Of a stretch of 64,000 bases of DNA, positions 42,899 to 52,794 are shown piece by piece (positions within the stretch are counted from its first letter, which is position 1; every line of letters begins with the position of its first letter). Position numbers and translations under genes: made by a program. Below the pieces are notes generated by a model, which made no database searches, was not told the DNA's origin, and saw nothing but the letters and a program-made list of their open reading frames with translations. Source of the stretch: Nocardioides jiangsuensis (GTDB lineage: Bacteria; Actinomycetota; Actinomycetes; Propionibacteriales; Nocardioidaceae); the NCBI RefSeq assembly GCF_019679455.1, contig NZ_JAIEZQ010000002.1, positions 310,001 through 374,000 on the forward strand, read 5' to 3'.

Positions 42899-43463
42899 CC
42901 CCGCCCGGCGTGGCCACCGCCGTCACCGGGCGGTCGTGCGCGTCGGCCGGCACCCGGTCGAGCAGCTCGTCGTCGTAGAGCAGCGTGCACACGAACGTGC
43001 CGACCGGGACCCGGGCGAGCGCCCGGTCGTACGAGCCCCCGCCGCGGCCCAGGCGCATCCCGCCCCGGTCCACGGCGAGGCCGGGGCAGAGCACCACGTC
43101 CGCGGTCGCGATCGCCTCCCGGCCGAGCCGCGGCCCGGCCGGCTCGAGCAGCCCCCGGCCCGCGGGCAGGAGCGCGTCGGGGCCCGTGTAGACCGCCCAG
43201 TCCAGGTCGTCGTCGGGCAGCAGCACCGGCAGCACGACCCGGCGGCCCAGGGCGTGCAGCTCCTCGACGAGGGGGCCGGTTCCGGGCTCGTTGCCGACCG
43301 AGATGTACGCCGCGACGGTCGCCGCCCGTCGTACCTCGTCGGTGGCCAGCAGGTGCGCGGCGACCGCCTCCGCGTCCGGCCGGGCGTCGGTCAGCGGGTG
43401 CCGGCGGCGTGCGGTGACCAGCCGGTCCCGCAGGGCGGTCTTCTGCGCGGCGATCGGGTCCAT
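42870..43463 (-). CDS. 5-formyltetrahydrofolate cyclo-ligase family protein
   Basis: A 197-residue protein: KTALRDRLVTARRRHP opening, VAAYISVGNEPGTGPLVEEL, VVLPVLLPDDDLDW, and the ATP/folate-loop GMRLGRGGGSYDRAL near the end. It converts 5-formyl-THF to methenyl-THF. Its position between the FmdB-type/penicillin acylase genes and the uridylyltransferase matches the mycobacterial order. Its 3' end overlaps the acylase gene. Confidence 0.85.
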   Translation of the reverse strand: MDPIAAQKTALRDRLVTARRRHPLTDARPDAEAVAAHLLATDEVRRAATVAAYISVGNEPGTGPLVEELHALGRRVVLPVLLPDDDLDWAVYTGPDALLPAGRGLLEPAGPRLGREAIATADVVLCPGLAVDRGGMRLGRGGGSYDRALARVPVGTFVCTLLYDDELLDRVPADAHDRPVTAVATPGGVTRLPRARA

Positions 43464-43501
43464 GGGCGCGACGTTAGCGGCCCCGTCCTACGATCAGGGG
43501 C

Positions 43502-44890
43502 ATGAGTGAGCAGGGACTGAGGCAGGCGCGCGACAAGATGGCCGCGGCCGGGGTGGACCCGGTGGCCGCGGACGTGTTCGCCCACTACTACGCGCTCGTC
43601 GAGAGCGGCGAGAGCGGGATGGTCCCGGAGTCGACCATCGAGCCGGTGGACATGCCGTCCCTCGCGGACGTCGACGTGCCCTCCCCGGCCCCGCGCGACG
43701 GCCTGGCCGGCACCGTGGTGGTCAAGCTGAACGGCGGCCTCGGTACGTCGATGGGGCTGGACCGCGCCAAGTCGCTGCTCGAGGTGCGCGACGGGCTGAG
43801 CTTCCTCGACATCATCGTCCAGCAGGTGCTCGGCGCGCGGAAGGAGCACGGCGTCGCGCTGCCGCTGCTGTTCATGAACAGCTTCCGCACCCGCGAGGAC
43901 ACCCTCGCCGTGCTCGAGCGCTACCCCGACCTGGCCGTGGACGACCTGCCGCTGGACTTCCTGCAGAACAAGGAGCCCAAGCTCCGCGCCGACGACCTGA
44001 CCCCGGTCGAGTGGGAGAAGGACCCGTCGCTGGAGTGGTGCCCGCCGGGGCACGGCGACATCTACACCGCGCTGCGGGGCAGCGGGCTGCTCGACCGGCT
44101 GCTCGAGGCCGGCTACACCCGGGCGTTCGTGTCGAACTCCGACAACCTCGGCGCCGTCCCGGACGCCCGGGTGGCCGAGTGGTTCGCGCGCTCGGGGGCG
44201 CCGTTCGCGATCGAGGCGGTCCGCCGTACCCCCTCGGACCGCAAGGGCGGCCACTTCGCCCGGCGCCGCAGCGACGGGCGGCTCGTGCTGCGGGAGACCG
44301 CGCAGACCCGGGACGAGGACAAGGACGCGCTGGCCGACCTGTCGCGGCACCGGTTCTGCTCCACCAACAACCTGTGGTTCGACCTGGTCGCGCTGCGGGA
44401 CGAGCTCGACCGGCGCGACGGCATCCTCGGCCTGGCGATGATCAAGAACACCAAGACCGTGGACCCCGCCGACCCCACCAGCCCCGAGGTGATCCAGATC
44501 GAGACCGCGATGGGCGCGGCGATCGAGGTGTTCGAGGGTGCCGCCCTGATCGAGGTCCAGCGGGACCGGTTCGTCCCGGTGAAGACCACCAACGACCTGC
44601 TCGTGCTCCGGTCGGACTGCTACGAGCTCGAGGACGACGCCCGGCTGCGGCAGGCCCGGGAGTCGGTGCCGTTCGTGGACCTCGACAGCTCCTACTACAA
44701 GCTCGTCGCCGACTTCGACCGGCGGTTCCCCGAGGGCGTCCCGAGCCTGCGGCAGGCGCGGTCGCTGACCGTGCACGGTGACTGGACCTTCGGGGCGGGG
44801 GTCACCGTCGTCGGGGACGCGGTCGTGGAGGCTCCCGAGGGGGGCGCGCCGGGTCGGATCGACGCGGGAAGCACGCTAGGTGACCGTTAG
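43502..44890 (+). CDS. UTP-glucose-1-phosphate uridylyltransferase (eukaryote-like UGP family)
   Basis: A 462-residue enzyme: VVVKLNGGLGTSMGLDRAKSLLEV (nucleotide loop), FMNSFRTREDT, NKEPKLRADDLTPVEW, and VSNSDNLGAVPDARVA with the metal/UTP residues. This is the eukaryote-type UGPase (PF01704), not the bacterial GalU type. It makes UDP-glucose for wall polysaccharides and glycolipids. TACGAT (43489-43494) seven bases before the ATG suggests a leaderless mRNA. It heads a run with moeA/glp, moaC, mogA, rimJ and sepX. Confidence 0.9.
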   Translation: MSEQGLRQARDKMAAAGVDPVAADVFAHYYALVESGESGMVPESTIEPVDMPSLADVDVPSPAPRDGLAGTVVVKLNGGLGTSMGLDRAKSLLEVRDGLSFLDIIVQQVLGARKEHGVALPLLFMNSFRTREDTLAVLERYPDLAVDDLPLDFLQNKEPKLRADDLTPVEWEKDPSLEWCPPGHGDIYTALRGSGLLDRLLEAGYTRAFVSNSDNLGAVPDARVAEWFARSGAPFAIEAVRRTPSDRKGGHFARRRSDGRLVLRETAQTRDEDKDALADLSRHRFCSTNNLWFDLVALRDELDRRDGILGLAMIKNTKTVDPADPTSPEVIQIETAMGAAIEVFEGAALIEVQRDRFVPVKTTNDLLVLRSDCYELEDDARLRQARESVPFVDLDSSYYKLVADFDRRFPEGVPSLRQARSLTVHGDWTFGAGVTVVGDAVVEAPEGGAPGRIDAGSTLGDR

Positions 44891-44899
44891 GGTTCAGCC

Positions 44900-46150
44900 A
44901 TGTCTGTCGAGCCGATGCCAGAGGACCGTCCGAGCACGGTCGACGAGCACGTCGAGCGGATCCTGGGGGCGCTGACCCCGCTCCAGCCCTACGACCAGCC
45001 GCTGCTGGAGGCGCTGGGCCTGCCCGTGTGCGAGGACATCTCCGCGCCGATGGACCTGCCGGCCTTCGACAACTCCGCGATGGACGGCTACGCGGTCACC
45101 TTCGACGACGTCGTGACCGCCACCGAGGACCACCCGGTGCACCTGCCGGTGGTGGGGGAGATGGCCGCCGGCCAGACCAAGCTCTTCGCGCTCTCGCCCG
45201 GTACGACGGTACGGATCATGACCGGCGCGCCGATCCCCCAGGGCGCCGACGCCGTGGTCCCCGTGGAGTGGACCGACGGAGGTGTGGCGGCGGTGCGGAT
45301 CACCCGCGCGCCCACCCACGGGCAGCACATCCGGCGCCGCGGCGAGGACGTGCAGACCGGTGACGTGCTGCTCGAGGACGGTGCCCTGCTCGGCCCCCGC
45401 CAGCTCGGCCTGCTCGCCTCGGTCGGCCGCTCGCAGGTCCGCTCCCGCCCCCGCCCGCGGGTCGTGATCATCTCCACCGGCTCCGAGCTGCGCGAGCCCG
45501 GTACGGCGCTGGGCCACGACTCGGTCTACGACGCCAACTCCTACATGCTCGCGGCGGCGGCCCGCGCGGCCGGGGCGATCGCCTACCGGGTCGGGATCGT
45601 CTCCGACGACCCGGAGGAGTTCAGCCACGCGCTCAGCGACCAGCTGGTCCGCGCCGACCTGGTGGTCACCAGCGGCGGGGTCAGCAAGGGCCAGTACGAC
45701 GTCGTGAAGGAGGCCCTCGTGGAGCTCGGCACGGTCGAGTTCGGGGAGGTCGCCATGCAGCCCGGCAAGCCGCAGGGCTTCGGTGTCGTGGGCGAGGACG
45801 CCACCCCGATCTTCACGCTGCCGGGCAACCCGGTGTCGTCGTACGTCTCCTTCGAGGTCTTCGTGGTCCCGGCGATCCGCCGGATGATGGGCCGGCTGCC
45901 GTACCGGCGGCCGCTGGTCCGCGCGATCACCTCCCAGGGCTTCTCCTCGGCGCCCGGGAAGCGGCAGTTCGTGCGCGGGCTGTTCGAGATCGACGGCCGC
46001 GGCGCCCACGTCGCGCCGGTCGGCGGGCACGGCTCGCACCTCGTCGGCGACCTGGCCGAGGCCAACGCGCTGATCGTCGTCCCCGAGGACGTCACCCGGA
46101 TCGACCCCGGGTCGCAGGTGCAGGTGCTCGTGCTGGACCGGGACTTCTGA
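44900..46150 (+). CDS. MoeA-type molybdotransferase / gephyrin-like Glp
   Basis: A 416-residue MoeA-like protein: [16 protein letters not shown] (early conserved block), [44 protein letters not shown], and the molybdopterin-binding domain with [16 protein letters not shown] and [14 protein letters not shown]. In Mycobacteriales the equivalent gene product (Glp) joins the divisome, binds FtsZ and works with the membrane protein GlpR, encoded a few genes downstream. Here true moaC and mogA genes follow, so a molybdenum-cofactor role is also plausible. TAGGGT (44888-44893) gives a leaderless start. Confidence 0.85.
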   Translation: MSVEPMPEDRPSTVDEHVERILGALTPLQPYDQPLLEALGLPVCEDISAPMDLPAFDNSAMDGYAVTFDDVVTATEDHPVHLPVVGEMAAGQTKLFALSPGTTVRIMTGAPIPQGADAVVPVEWTDGGVAAVRITRAPTHGQHIRRRGEDVQTGDVLLEDGALLGPRQLGLLASVGRSQVRSRPRPRVVIISTGSELREPGTALGHDSVYDANSYMLAAAARAAGAIAYRVGIVSDDPEEFSHALSDQLVRADLVVTSGGVSKGQYDVVKEALVELGTVEFGEVAMQPGKPQGFGVVGEDATPIFTLPGNPVSSYVSFEVFVVPAIRRMMGRLPYRRPLVRAITSQGFSSAPGKRQFVRGLFEIDGRGAHVAPVGGHGSHLVGDLAEANALIVVPEDVTRIDPGSQVQVLVLDRDF

Positions 46151-46151
46151 C

Positions 46152-46657
<506 letters not shown>

Positions 46658-46661
<4 letters not shown>

Positions 46662-47149
46662 CCGGGCGCGCCGACGGGCTCCGCGCCACCGTGGTGGCGG
46701 CGTCCAACCGTGCGGCGGCCGGGGTCTACGAGGACACCACCGGGCCGCTGATCGTGGAGGCGCTCACCGAGCTCGGCTTCGACGTGACCGGACCGGTCGT
46801 GGTCCCCGACGGCGAGCCGGTCGCCGAGGCGATCCGCACGGCGCTGGCCGGCGGCGCCCGGGCCGTGCTCACCACCGGCGGCACCGGGCTCACCCCCACC
46901 GACCTCACGCCGGAGATGACCCGGCCCCTGCTCGACCGGGAGGTGCCCGGCATCGCGGAGGCGATCCGCGCGTACGGCGCCGCGAAGGGTGTGCCCACGG
47001 CAGCCCTCTCGCGTGGCCTGGCCGGCATCGCCGGGGACGCCCTGGTGGTGAACCTCCCCGGCTCGCGGGGCGGGGTGAAGGACGGCCTGGCCGTCGTCGT
47101 GCCCCTGCTCGTGCACGCGGTGCAGCAGATCACCGGGAGCGACCACTGA
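46658..47149 (+). CDS. mogA: MogA/MoaB family molybdenum cofactor protein
   Basis: A 163-residue MogA/MoaB domain: [52 protein letters not shown], and [28 protein letters not shown]. It adenylylates molybdopterin before metal insertion. ATG overlaps the moaC TGA (ATGA). Following this, the next frame begins with a CTG overlapping the mogA stop. Confidence 0.9.
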
Positions 47150-47754
47150 GCCGGTTCTGGCCGGTCGAGCTCAGGTCCGGCCGCGTCGGGCTCCGCCCCC
47201 TGTCGCTGCGCGACGCCCGGGCCTGGAAGGAGGTGCGGGCCCGGAACGCGGCGTGGCTCGCGCCGTGGGAGGCCACCGTGCCGCCCGGGGACACCACCGC
47301 ACCGCGGACGTTCCGGGGGCTGGTCCGCGACCTGCGCCGGCAGGCTCGCGAGGGCCGGGCGCTGCCGTTCGCGGTCACCGTGGACGACACGTTCGCCGGC
47401 CAGCTCACGGTCACCAACATCGTCGGCGGGTCCGCCCGCTTCGCGCAGCTCGGCTACTGGGTGGACCAGAGGTACGCCGGCCGGGGCGTGATGCCGACCG
47501 CGGTGGCGATGGCCACCGACTACTGCCTGTTCGAGATGGGGCTGCACCGGATGGAGGTGGCGATCCGTCCCGAGAACCGGGCCAGCCTGCGCGTCGTGGA
47601 AAAGCTCGGGTTCACCGAGATCGGTTATGCCCCGCGATATCTCCACATCGACGGAGAATGGCGCGACCACCGGTTGTTCGCGATCACCGTGGAGGAATGT
47701 CCCGGGGGTCTGCTCCGGCGCTGGAGGACCGACGGCGACCACGGCCGGCAGTGA
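47146..47754 (+). CDS. RimJ-like GNAT acetyltransferase, apparent CTG start
   Basis: A GNAT protein of about 202 residues: GLRPLSLRDARAWKEVRARNAAW, VTNIVGGSARFAQLGYWVDQRYAGRGVMPTAV (acetyl-CoA loop) and RMEVAIRPENRASLRVVEKLGFTEIGYA. It is the position of rimJ, ribosomal-protein S5 acetyltransferase-like, in mycobacteria. The domain extends upstream of the first GTG (47233) and no ATG/GTG/TTG lies in frame. CTG at 47146 overlaps the mogA TGA as CTGA, the same geometry as ATGA/GTGA, so it is proposed as the start. Confidence 0.75.
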   Translation: MSRFWPVELRSGRVGLRPLSLRDARAWKEVRARNAAWLAPWEATVPPGDTTAPRTFRGLVRDLRRQAREGRALPFAVTVDDTFAGQLTVTNIVGGSARFAQLGYWVDQRYAGRGVMPTAVAMATDYCLFEMGLHRMEVAIRPENRASLRVVEKLGFTEIGYAPRYLHIDGEWRDHRLFAITVEECPGGLLRRWRTDGDHGRQ

Positions 47755-47826
47755 CCTTCACACCAGTCACATGAGTTTGCTTGCGACACACCGCCACGCC
47801 TGCGGTCGCTTTTCCCCCGTGACTTT

Positions 47827-47832
47827 TAAAGT
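47827..47832 (+). promoter_or_regulatory. -10 box of sepX/glpR (TAAAGT)
   Basis: TAAAGT, six bases before the GTG at 47839, in a short T/A-rich island (CTTTTAAAG). Implies a leaderless transcript separate from the upstream operon. Confidence 0.5.
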
Positions 47833-47838
47833 CGTCCC

Positions 47839-48849
47839 GTGGACTTGTCAGGAATCATTTTCGTGGTGCTCGCCCTCGCGTGGGCTGTCTATCTGATTCC
47901 CAAGGCGCTGAAGCACCACGACGAAATCGCCCGCACCCGTTCCATCGACCGGTTCTCGACCGCGATGCGTGTCCTCGCGCGCCGCGAGCCGGTGAACCGA
48001 CGCGACGCGCGGCTCGTGGTCACGCCGGCGCGACCCGCCGAGTCCACCCGGATGGTCGTGCCGACCAGACCGGCCCCGCAGACGGCTCCGCAGGCAGCCC
48101 CCGAGCCGGCCACCCGGCCCGCTGCTCGCACGGCCTCGCCGGCCTCCCGCCGGGCCGCCGCCCGCGCCGCGGCCAGGCGTCGCCGGCGCGTGCTCGGGGT
48201 CCTGGTCGCCCTCGACCTCGTGGTCGTCGCCCTGGCCGCGTTCGCCGTGGCGCCGTGGTGGACGGTCGCGGTCCCGGCCGCGCTCACCGGGGTCTACGTG
48301 TACCTGTGCCGCCGTCAGGTCCGCCGTGAGAACGACGCGTCCTGGGCACCCGAGGAGTTCGCGGCCCCGCAGCAGGCGGCCGAGGCCCCGGTCGCGCCCC
48401 GCCGCGCGATCCGCGTCGAGGCGCCGTACGGCACCGTCCAGGCCCCCCGGGTGGCGGTCCGCGACGAGGCCGGGGCCGGCTTCGAGGAGTTCTCCGAGGA
48501 CGAGGACACCGTCGCGATCTCCGTGGCCGCGCTCGACGCGGCGCTGGCCGCCCCGGACGTCTCCGCCGCGGCGGTCGCCGCCGCCCGCGCCGTGGAGGTC
48601 GAGACCGTCGCGGTCGCGGTTCCCACCGTCGACGGCGGCTCGCTGTGGGACCCGCTGCCGGTCACCCTGCCGACGTACGTCACCAAGCCGCGTGCCTCCC
48701 GCACCGTGCGCACCATCGACCTGAGCGAGCCGGGCACCTGGAGCTCGGGCCGCAACGAGGCCGACTCCCGGCTCGTGGAGGAGGCCGGCGTCGCCGCGCA
48801 GGAGGACGCGCAGGTCGAGCAGGACGGGCGACGCGCGGTCGGTTCCTGA
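47839..48849 (+). CDS. divisome membrane protein of the SepX/GlpR type
   Basis: A 336-residue protein. Residues 2-20 are a transmembrane helix (SGIIFVVLALAWAVYLIPKAL), followed by the basic cytoplasmic segment HHDEIARTRSIDRFSTAMRVLAR that resembles the N-terminus of Streptomyces SepX and corynebacterial GlpR. A Pro/Ala-rich linker, two more hydrophobic segments (VLGVLVALDLVVVALAAFAV, WWTVAVPAALTGVYVYL) and an acidic Ala/Val-rich tail follow. SepX and GlpR support septation. Gene order with the upstream moeA/glp gene supports the identification. GTG start. Confidence 0.7.
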   Translation: MDLSGIIFVVLALAWAVYLIPKALKHHDEIARTRSIDRFSTAMRVLARREPVNRRDARLVVTPARPAESTRMVVPTRPAPQTAPQAAPEPATRPAARTASPASRRAAARAAARRRRRVLGVLVALDLVVVALAAFAVAPWWTVAVPAALTGVYVYLCRRQVRRENDASWAPEEFAAPQQAAEAPVAPRRAIRVEAPYGTVQAPRVAVRDEAGAGFEEFSEDEDTVAISVAALDAALAAPDVSAAAVAAARAVEVETVAVAVPTVDGGSLWDPLPVTLPTYVTKPRASRTVRTIDLSEPGTWSSGRNEADSRLVEEAGVAAQEDAQVEQDGRRAVGS

Positions 48850-48915
48850 CCGATTCGTGAGCACCAAACGAAGGTGATATGTTTTCTGCTCGCGCCGGGA
48901 AGTTCACGGCGCACC

Positions 48916-48990
<75 letters not shown>

Positions 48991-49082
48991 GGTTCCATCT
49001 CCACCGTCGACACCCGGCTCTCGCCCGGGGCACCTCTGCCGTCTCGACGGGCCTCCTCATCCTCACCCCTCAGGGAGAGCAC

Positions 49083-50201
49083 ATGTCAGGTCGGCGTATC
49101 TACCTCGTCGCGTCCTCGGGATACCCCAACTACGGCGACGAGCTGACCGCCGCCTCGTGGCTGCGGCACCTCGCGGCCACCGAGCCCGACGCCGAGGTCT
49201 GGCTGGACAGCCCCAACCCCGGCGGTGTCGAGCTGCTGCTCGGCCACCTGCACCCCCACCTGCGGGTCACCGACACCCTCTTCCGCCTCGCCTGGGCGGC
49301 ACCCTCCGACGACACCGACGAGGTGGCCGAGTTCGCCGCCGAGGCGGTCCGCCGCCCCGGCCACGGGATCCCGCACCGTGCCGCGGGCATCGATCTGCTG
49401 CGCTCCGTCGACGTGTTCCACGTCCTCGGCGGCGGCTACATCAACGCGCTGTGGCCCCGCCACGTCGCGGTGCTCGCGGCCGGTGCCGTGCTCGCCGCCG
49501 ACCACGGGGTCCGGGTCGCCGCGACCGGGCTGGGCCTGCTGCCCTCCGCCGCGTCGCCCGAGCTGCTCGACCGGCTCACCGCCGACTACGCGGTCATGGA
49601 CGTCCGCGACGAGGGGTCGCGTGCGCTCCTGTCCGGCGGCAACGTCACCGACACCGGCGCCGACGCGTTCCTCGGCCTCGGCGACGACGCGGTCTACGAC
49701 AAGCGCGAGTCGCCCTCGGTGATGATGTGCTTCCAGTCCGACCTCGTGGACGCCGGCGTCGAGGCGCTCGCCACCAGCGCCCTCGAGACCGCCAGGGCCT
49801 GGGACCTGCGTGGCGACAAGATCGGCTACGTCGAGGCCATCCCCGGCCAGGACCGGGTCGTGTTCGACCTGATCTCCGGCGAGCTTCCCGGCATGCGCTT
49901 CTACCCGTTCACCGAGATCTGGCGCGAGGGGTTCCCCGCTCGCCGCGGCCAGCGCTGGCTCACCACCCGCTTCCACGTGCACCTCGTCGCCGCGGCGGCG
50001 GGCGCGTGGGGTGTCGCGTTCCCGGTCAGGGCCGGTTACTACGACGTCAAGCACGAGTCGCTGGTGACGGCAGGCTCCCGCTGGGCGCTCGGCACCCCCG
50101 GTGAGGTCGCGCCCGCGACGCACGGGGAGGCCGGGTTCGGCAGCGCCCTGCCCCCGCTGCTCGCGGGCAAGCAGGAGCTGGCCACGCGCGTCTACGGCTG
50201 A
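49083..50201 (+). CDS. polysaccharide pyruvyl transferase family protein
   Basis: A 372-residue protein: VASSGYPNYGDELTAASWLRHLAATEPDAEVWLDSP at the start, VFHVLGGGYINALWPRHVAVLAAGAVLAADHG, VDVRDEGSRALL, and TTRFHVHLVAAAAGAWGVAF near the end, as in CsaB-like enzymes that add ketal pyruvate to cell-wall sugars. The donor would be PEP; the acceptor is unknown. The start follows AGGGAGAG. It lies between tRNA-Ala and pmt and is convergent with the latter. Confidence 0.85.
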   Translation: MSGRRIYLVASSGYPNYGDELTAASWLRHLAATEPDAEVWLDSPNPGGVELLLGHLHPHLRVTDTLFRLAWAAPSDDTDEVAEFAAEAVRRPGHGIPHRAAGIDLLRSVDVFHVLGGGYINALWPRHVAVLAAGAVLAADHGVRVAATGLGLLPSAASPELLDRLTADYAVMDVRDEGSRALLSGGNVTDTGADAFLGLGDDAVYDKRESPSVMMCFQSDLVDAGVEALATSALETARAWDLRGDKIGYVEAIPGQDRVVFDLISGELPGMRFYPFTEIWREGFPARRGQRWLTTRFHVHLVAAAAGAWGVAFPVRAGYYDVKHESLVTAGSRWALGTPGEVAPATHGEAGFGSALPPLLAGKQELATRVYG

Positions 50202-50220
50202 CCGGCTCCGGAGGTCCGGG

Positions 50221-51885
50221 TCAGATCCAGGCCCGGAACCACACCCGCTCGAGCCACTCCGGGGTGGTGATCAGCTCGTCGGTGTAGATCGGCCAGAACC
50301 ACGCGAAGTTCACCAGCACCAGGACCACGAAGGTGCCGGCAGCGAGCGTGCCCCAGAACCGCCGGCGGTACGACGCCCGCTCCCCGCCGACCAGGTGGCC
50401 GAGCAGCAGCGTGACCGCGATGACCGTGAAGGGCACGGTCGCCACCGCGTAGTACGAGAAGATCGGCCGGTCGTCGTACCGCAGCCACGGCAGCCACGTG
50501 GCCGCGACGCCCACCACCGGGATCGCGAAGCGCCAGTCCCGGCGGGCGACCCACGCGAAGACCGCGTAGACGAGCGCGAGCACCCCGCCCCACCACAGCA
50601 CCGGGGTGCCGAGCAGCAGCACCTGCCGCAGGCACGTGCTGTCCCGCGGGGCGTCGCAGCCCCCGGTGCCCGGCGCGATGTCGAGGTCGGCGTCCACGCC
50701 CACCGGTCGGTTCAGCAGCAGCCACCCGGCCGGGTTCGACTGGTAGACGTGGGTGGCGTCGTTCAGGCCCCGGGTGTGGAACGTGTAGACGTCCTGGTGG
50801 TAGTTCCACAGCGAGCGCAGCGACTGGAGCAGCTCGGGGACGAAGCCGGTGGCGTCCCGCTCGAGGTAGGACCCCCAGTAGGGGCCGTACTGCGTGTCCG
50901 AGAGCGCCCGCTCGTACTCCGCGGCGTGCAGCAGCCAGCCGGTCCAGGTGAGCACGTAGACCACGAGCGCGACGACCACGAGGTAGAAGAACGCCGGGAC
51001 CGCGTCGACCACCGCCGAGCGCAGCCACGGCCGGCGCACGCCCAGGGAGCGCCGCGCGCCGGCGTCCCAGGCCCACACCAGCAGCCCGAACGCCGCGATC
51101 GGCACCAGCGCGTTCCACTTGGTGGCCACCGCGAGGCCGAGCAGCACCCCGGCCGCGAGCCGCCACGGGCGGAAGCGCAGCCCGCGCACCGGCCCCCAGT
51201 CCGAGGCCGCCATGCGGTGGTCCGGCGGCACGAGCCGCGCCATCCTGAGCCGGCCCCAGTCGCGGTCGGCGACCAGGCAGGACACGGCGGCGAGCAGGAA
51301 GAAGGCCAGGAAGACGTCGAGCAGCGCCAGCCGCGACATCACGAAGTGCAGGCCTTCGAAGCACAGCAGCAGGCCCGCGGTGCAGCCCAGCAGCGTCGAG
51401 CCGGTGAGGCGGCGCACGAGCCGGACCATCACCATGACCATCAGCGTCCCGACGACCACGCTCGCGATCCGCCAGCCGAACGGGTCCATCCCGAACAGGG
51501 CCTCGCCCAGGGCGATCAGCCACTTCCCAGCCTCGGGGTGCACCACCATGCTCGGGCCGTCGGTGAAGATCCCGCTCAGCCGCCCGGACAGGATCTTCTC
51601 GTTCGCCGCCTCGACGTACCCGGTCGTGTAGCCGTGCCGGAGCAGCGACCACGCGTCCTTGGCGTAGTAGGTCTCGTCGAAGAGGAACTCCTCCGGCGTG
51701 CGCAGCCGCCACAGCCGCAGGAACCCGGCGAGCAGCGTCACCGCCAGGGTCGCCGCCCAGCCCGCGAACGGGTCCCGGTGCCGGATCGCCGGGACCATCC
51801 GGCGCCGCGCGCTCGGCACCACCCGGCCGTCGGCCGTCCAGGACAGGCCCGCGGTGCGTCGCGGACGCTGCTGGGTGGTGGTCAC
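50221..51885 (-). CDS. dolichyl-phosphate-mannose-protein mannosyltransferase-like (PMT family)
   Basis: A 554-residue integral membrane enzyme. The N-terminal loop holds FLFDETYYAKDAWSLLRHGY and a PEAGKWLIALGEALFG block, the Asp-Glu and acidic motifs of PMT proteins; about eleven hydrophobic segments follow. PMT adds mannose from a polyprenyl-phosphate donor to exported proteins. In mycobacteria the orthologue (Rv1002c) is beside rsmI, as here. GTG at 51885 is preferred over TTG at 51894: a TACCAT -10-like box lies eight bases before it, giving a leaderless transcript. Confidence 0.9.
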   Translation of the reverse strand: MTTTQQRPRRTAGLSWTADGRVVPSARRRMVPAIRHRDPFAGWAATLAVTLLAGFLRLWRLRTPEEFLFDETYYAKDAWSLLRHGYTTGYVEAANEKILSGRLSGIFTDGPSMVVHPEAGKWLIALGEALFGMDPFGWRIASVVVGTLMVMVMVRLVRRLTGSTLLGCTAGLLLCFEGLHFVMSRLALLDVFLAFFLLAAVSCLVADRDWGRLRMARLVPPDHRMAASDWGPVRGLRFRPWRLAAGVLLGLAVATKWNALVPIAAFGLLVWAWDAGARRSLGVRRPWLRSAVVDAVPAFFYLVVVALVVYVLTWTGWLLHAAEYERALSDTQYGPYWGSYLERDATGFVPELLQSLRSLWNYHQDVYTFHTRGLNDATHVYQSNPAGWLLLNRPVGVDADLDIAPGTGGCDAPRDSTCLRQVLLLGTPVLWWGGVLALVYAVFAWVARRDWRFAIPVVGVAATWLPWLRYDDRPIFSYYAVATVPFTVIAVTLLLGHLVGGERASYRRRFWGTLAAGTFVVLVLVNFAWFWPIYTDELITTPEWLERVWFRAWI

Positions 51886-51923
51886 GTTTGGCAATGGTAC
51901 GGACGCCGAGGATGATTCGCCCC

Positions 51924-52784
51924 GTGACGAACACGGCGCGCAGCACTGCAGGGACCGGGGTCCTCGTCCTCGCGGCGACCCCGATCGGCCGGGTCGAGGA
52001 CGCGCCTCCGCGGCTGGCGGCCGAGCTCGCCACCGCCGACGTCGTGGCCGCCGAGGACACCCGCCGGCTCAGGCGGCTCACCTCCGACCTCGGCGTCGAG
52101 GTGACCGGCCGGGTGGTGTCCTACTTCGAGGGCAACGAGTCCGCCCGGACCCCGGCGCTGGTCGAGGCGCTCGAGGCGGGGGACCGCGTGCTCGTGGTCA
52201 CCGACGCGGGCATGCCGAGTGTGTCGGACCCCGGCTACCGGTTGGTCGCCGCCGCCGTGGAGCGCGACATCGCGATCACCGCAGTACCCGGCCCCTCCGC
52301 GGTCCTCACGGCCCTCGCCGTCTCCGGCCTGCCCGTCGACCGGTTCTGCTTCGAGGGCTTCCTGCCGCGCAAGGCCGGCGAGCGGGCGCGACGGCTGGCC
52401 GGTCTCGCGGACGAGCAGCGGACCATGGTGTTCTTCGAGGCGCCGCACCGGACCGCCGCCGCCCTGGGCGCGATGGCGGAGGCGTTCGACGCCGACCGCC
52501 GTGCCGCGGTCTGCCGGGAGCTGACCAAGACCCACGAGGAGGTCCGCCGCGGCGGGCTCGGCTCCCTCGTCACCTGGGCGGAGGAGGGCGTGCGCGGCGA
52601 GGTCACGATCGTCGTGGAGGGCGCCTCGGCCACCTCCGACGTACCCACCGACCCGGCGTCGCTGGCGGCCCTGGTCGCGGAGGTGGAGGAGGACGGCACG
52701 ACCCGCAAGGACGCGATCCTCGAGGTGGCCCGGCGTGCCGGGCTCCCGAAGCGGGTCGTCTACGACGCCGTGCACAAGAAATAG
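51924..52784 (+). CDS. rsmI: 16S rRNA 2'-O-ribose methyltransferase
   Basis: A 286-residue RsmI: LVLAATPIGRVEDAPPRLAAELATADVVAAEDTRRLRRL, GDRVLVVTDAGMPSVSDPGYRLVAAAVE, VPGPSAVLTALAVSGLP and FFEAPHRTAAAL, the standard SPOUT-like/tetrapyrrole-methylase blocks. It methylates C1402 of 16S rRNA. GTG at 51924 is used; ATG at 51912 would add four residues, both near GAGGAT. The gene is divergent from pmt and followed closely by tatD. Confidence 0.9.
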   Translation: MTNTARSTAGTGVLVLAATPIGRVEDAPPRLAAELATADVVAAEDTRRLRRLTSDLGVEVTGRVVSYFEGNESARTPALVEALEAGDRVLVVTDAGMPSVSDPGYRLVAAAVERDIAITAVPGPSAVLTALAVSGLPVDRFCFEGFLPRKAGERARRLAGLADEQRTMVFFEAPHRTAAALGAMAEAFDADRRAAVCRELTKTHEEVRRGGLGSLVTWAEEGVRGEVTIVVEGASATSDVPTDPASLAALVAEVEEDGTTRKDAILEVARRAGLPKRVVYDAVHKK

Positions 52785-52794
52785 ACTGCGCCGC

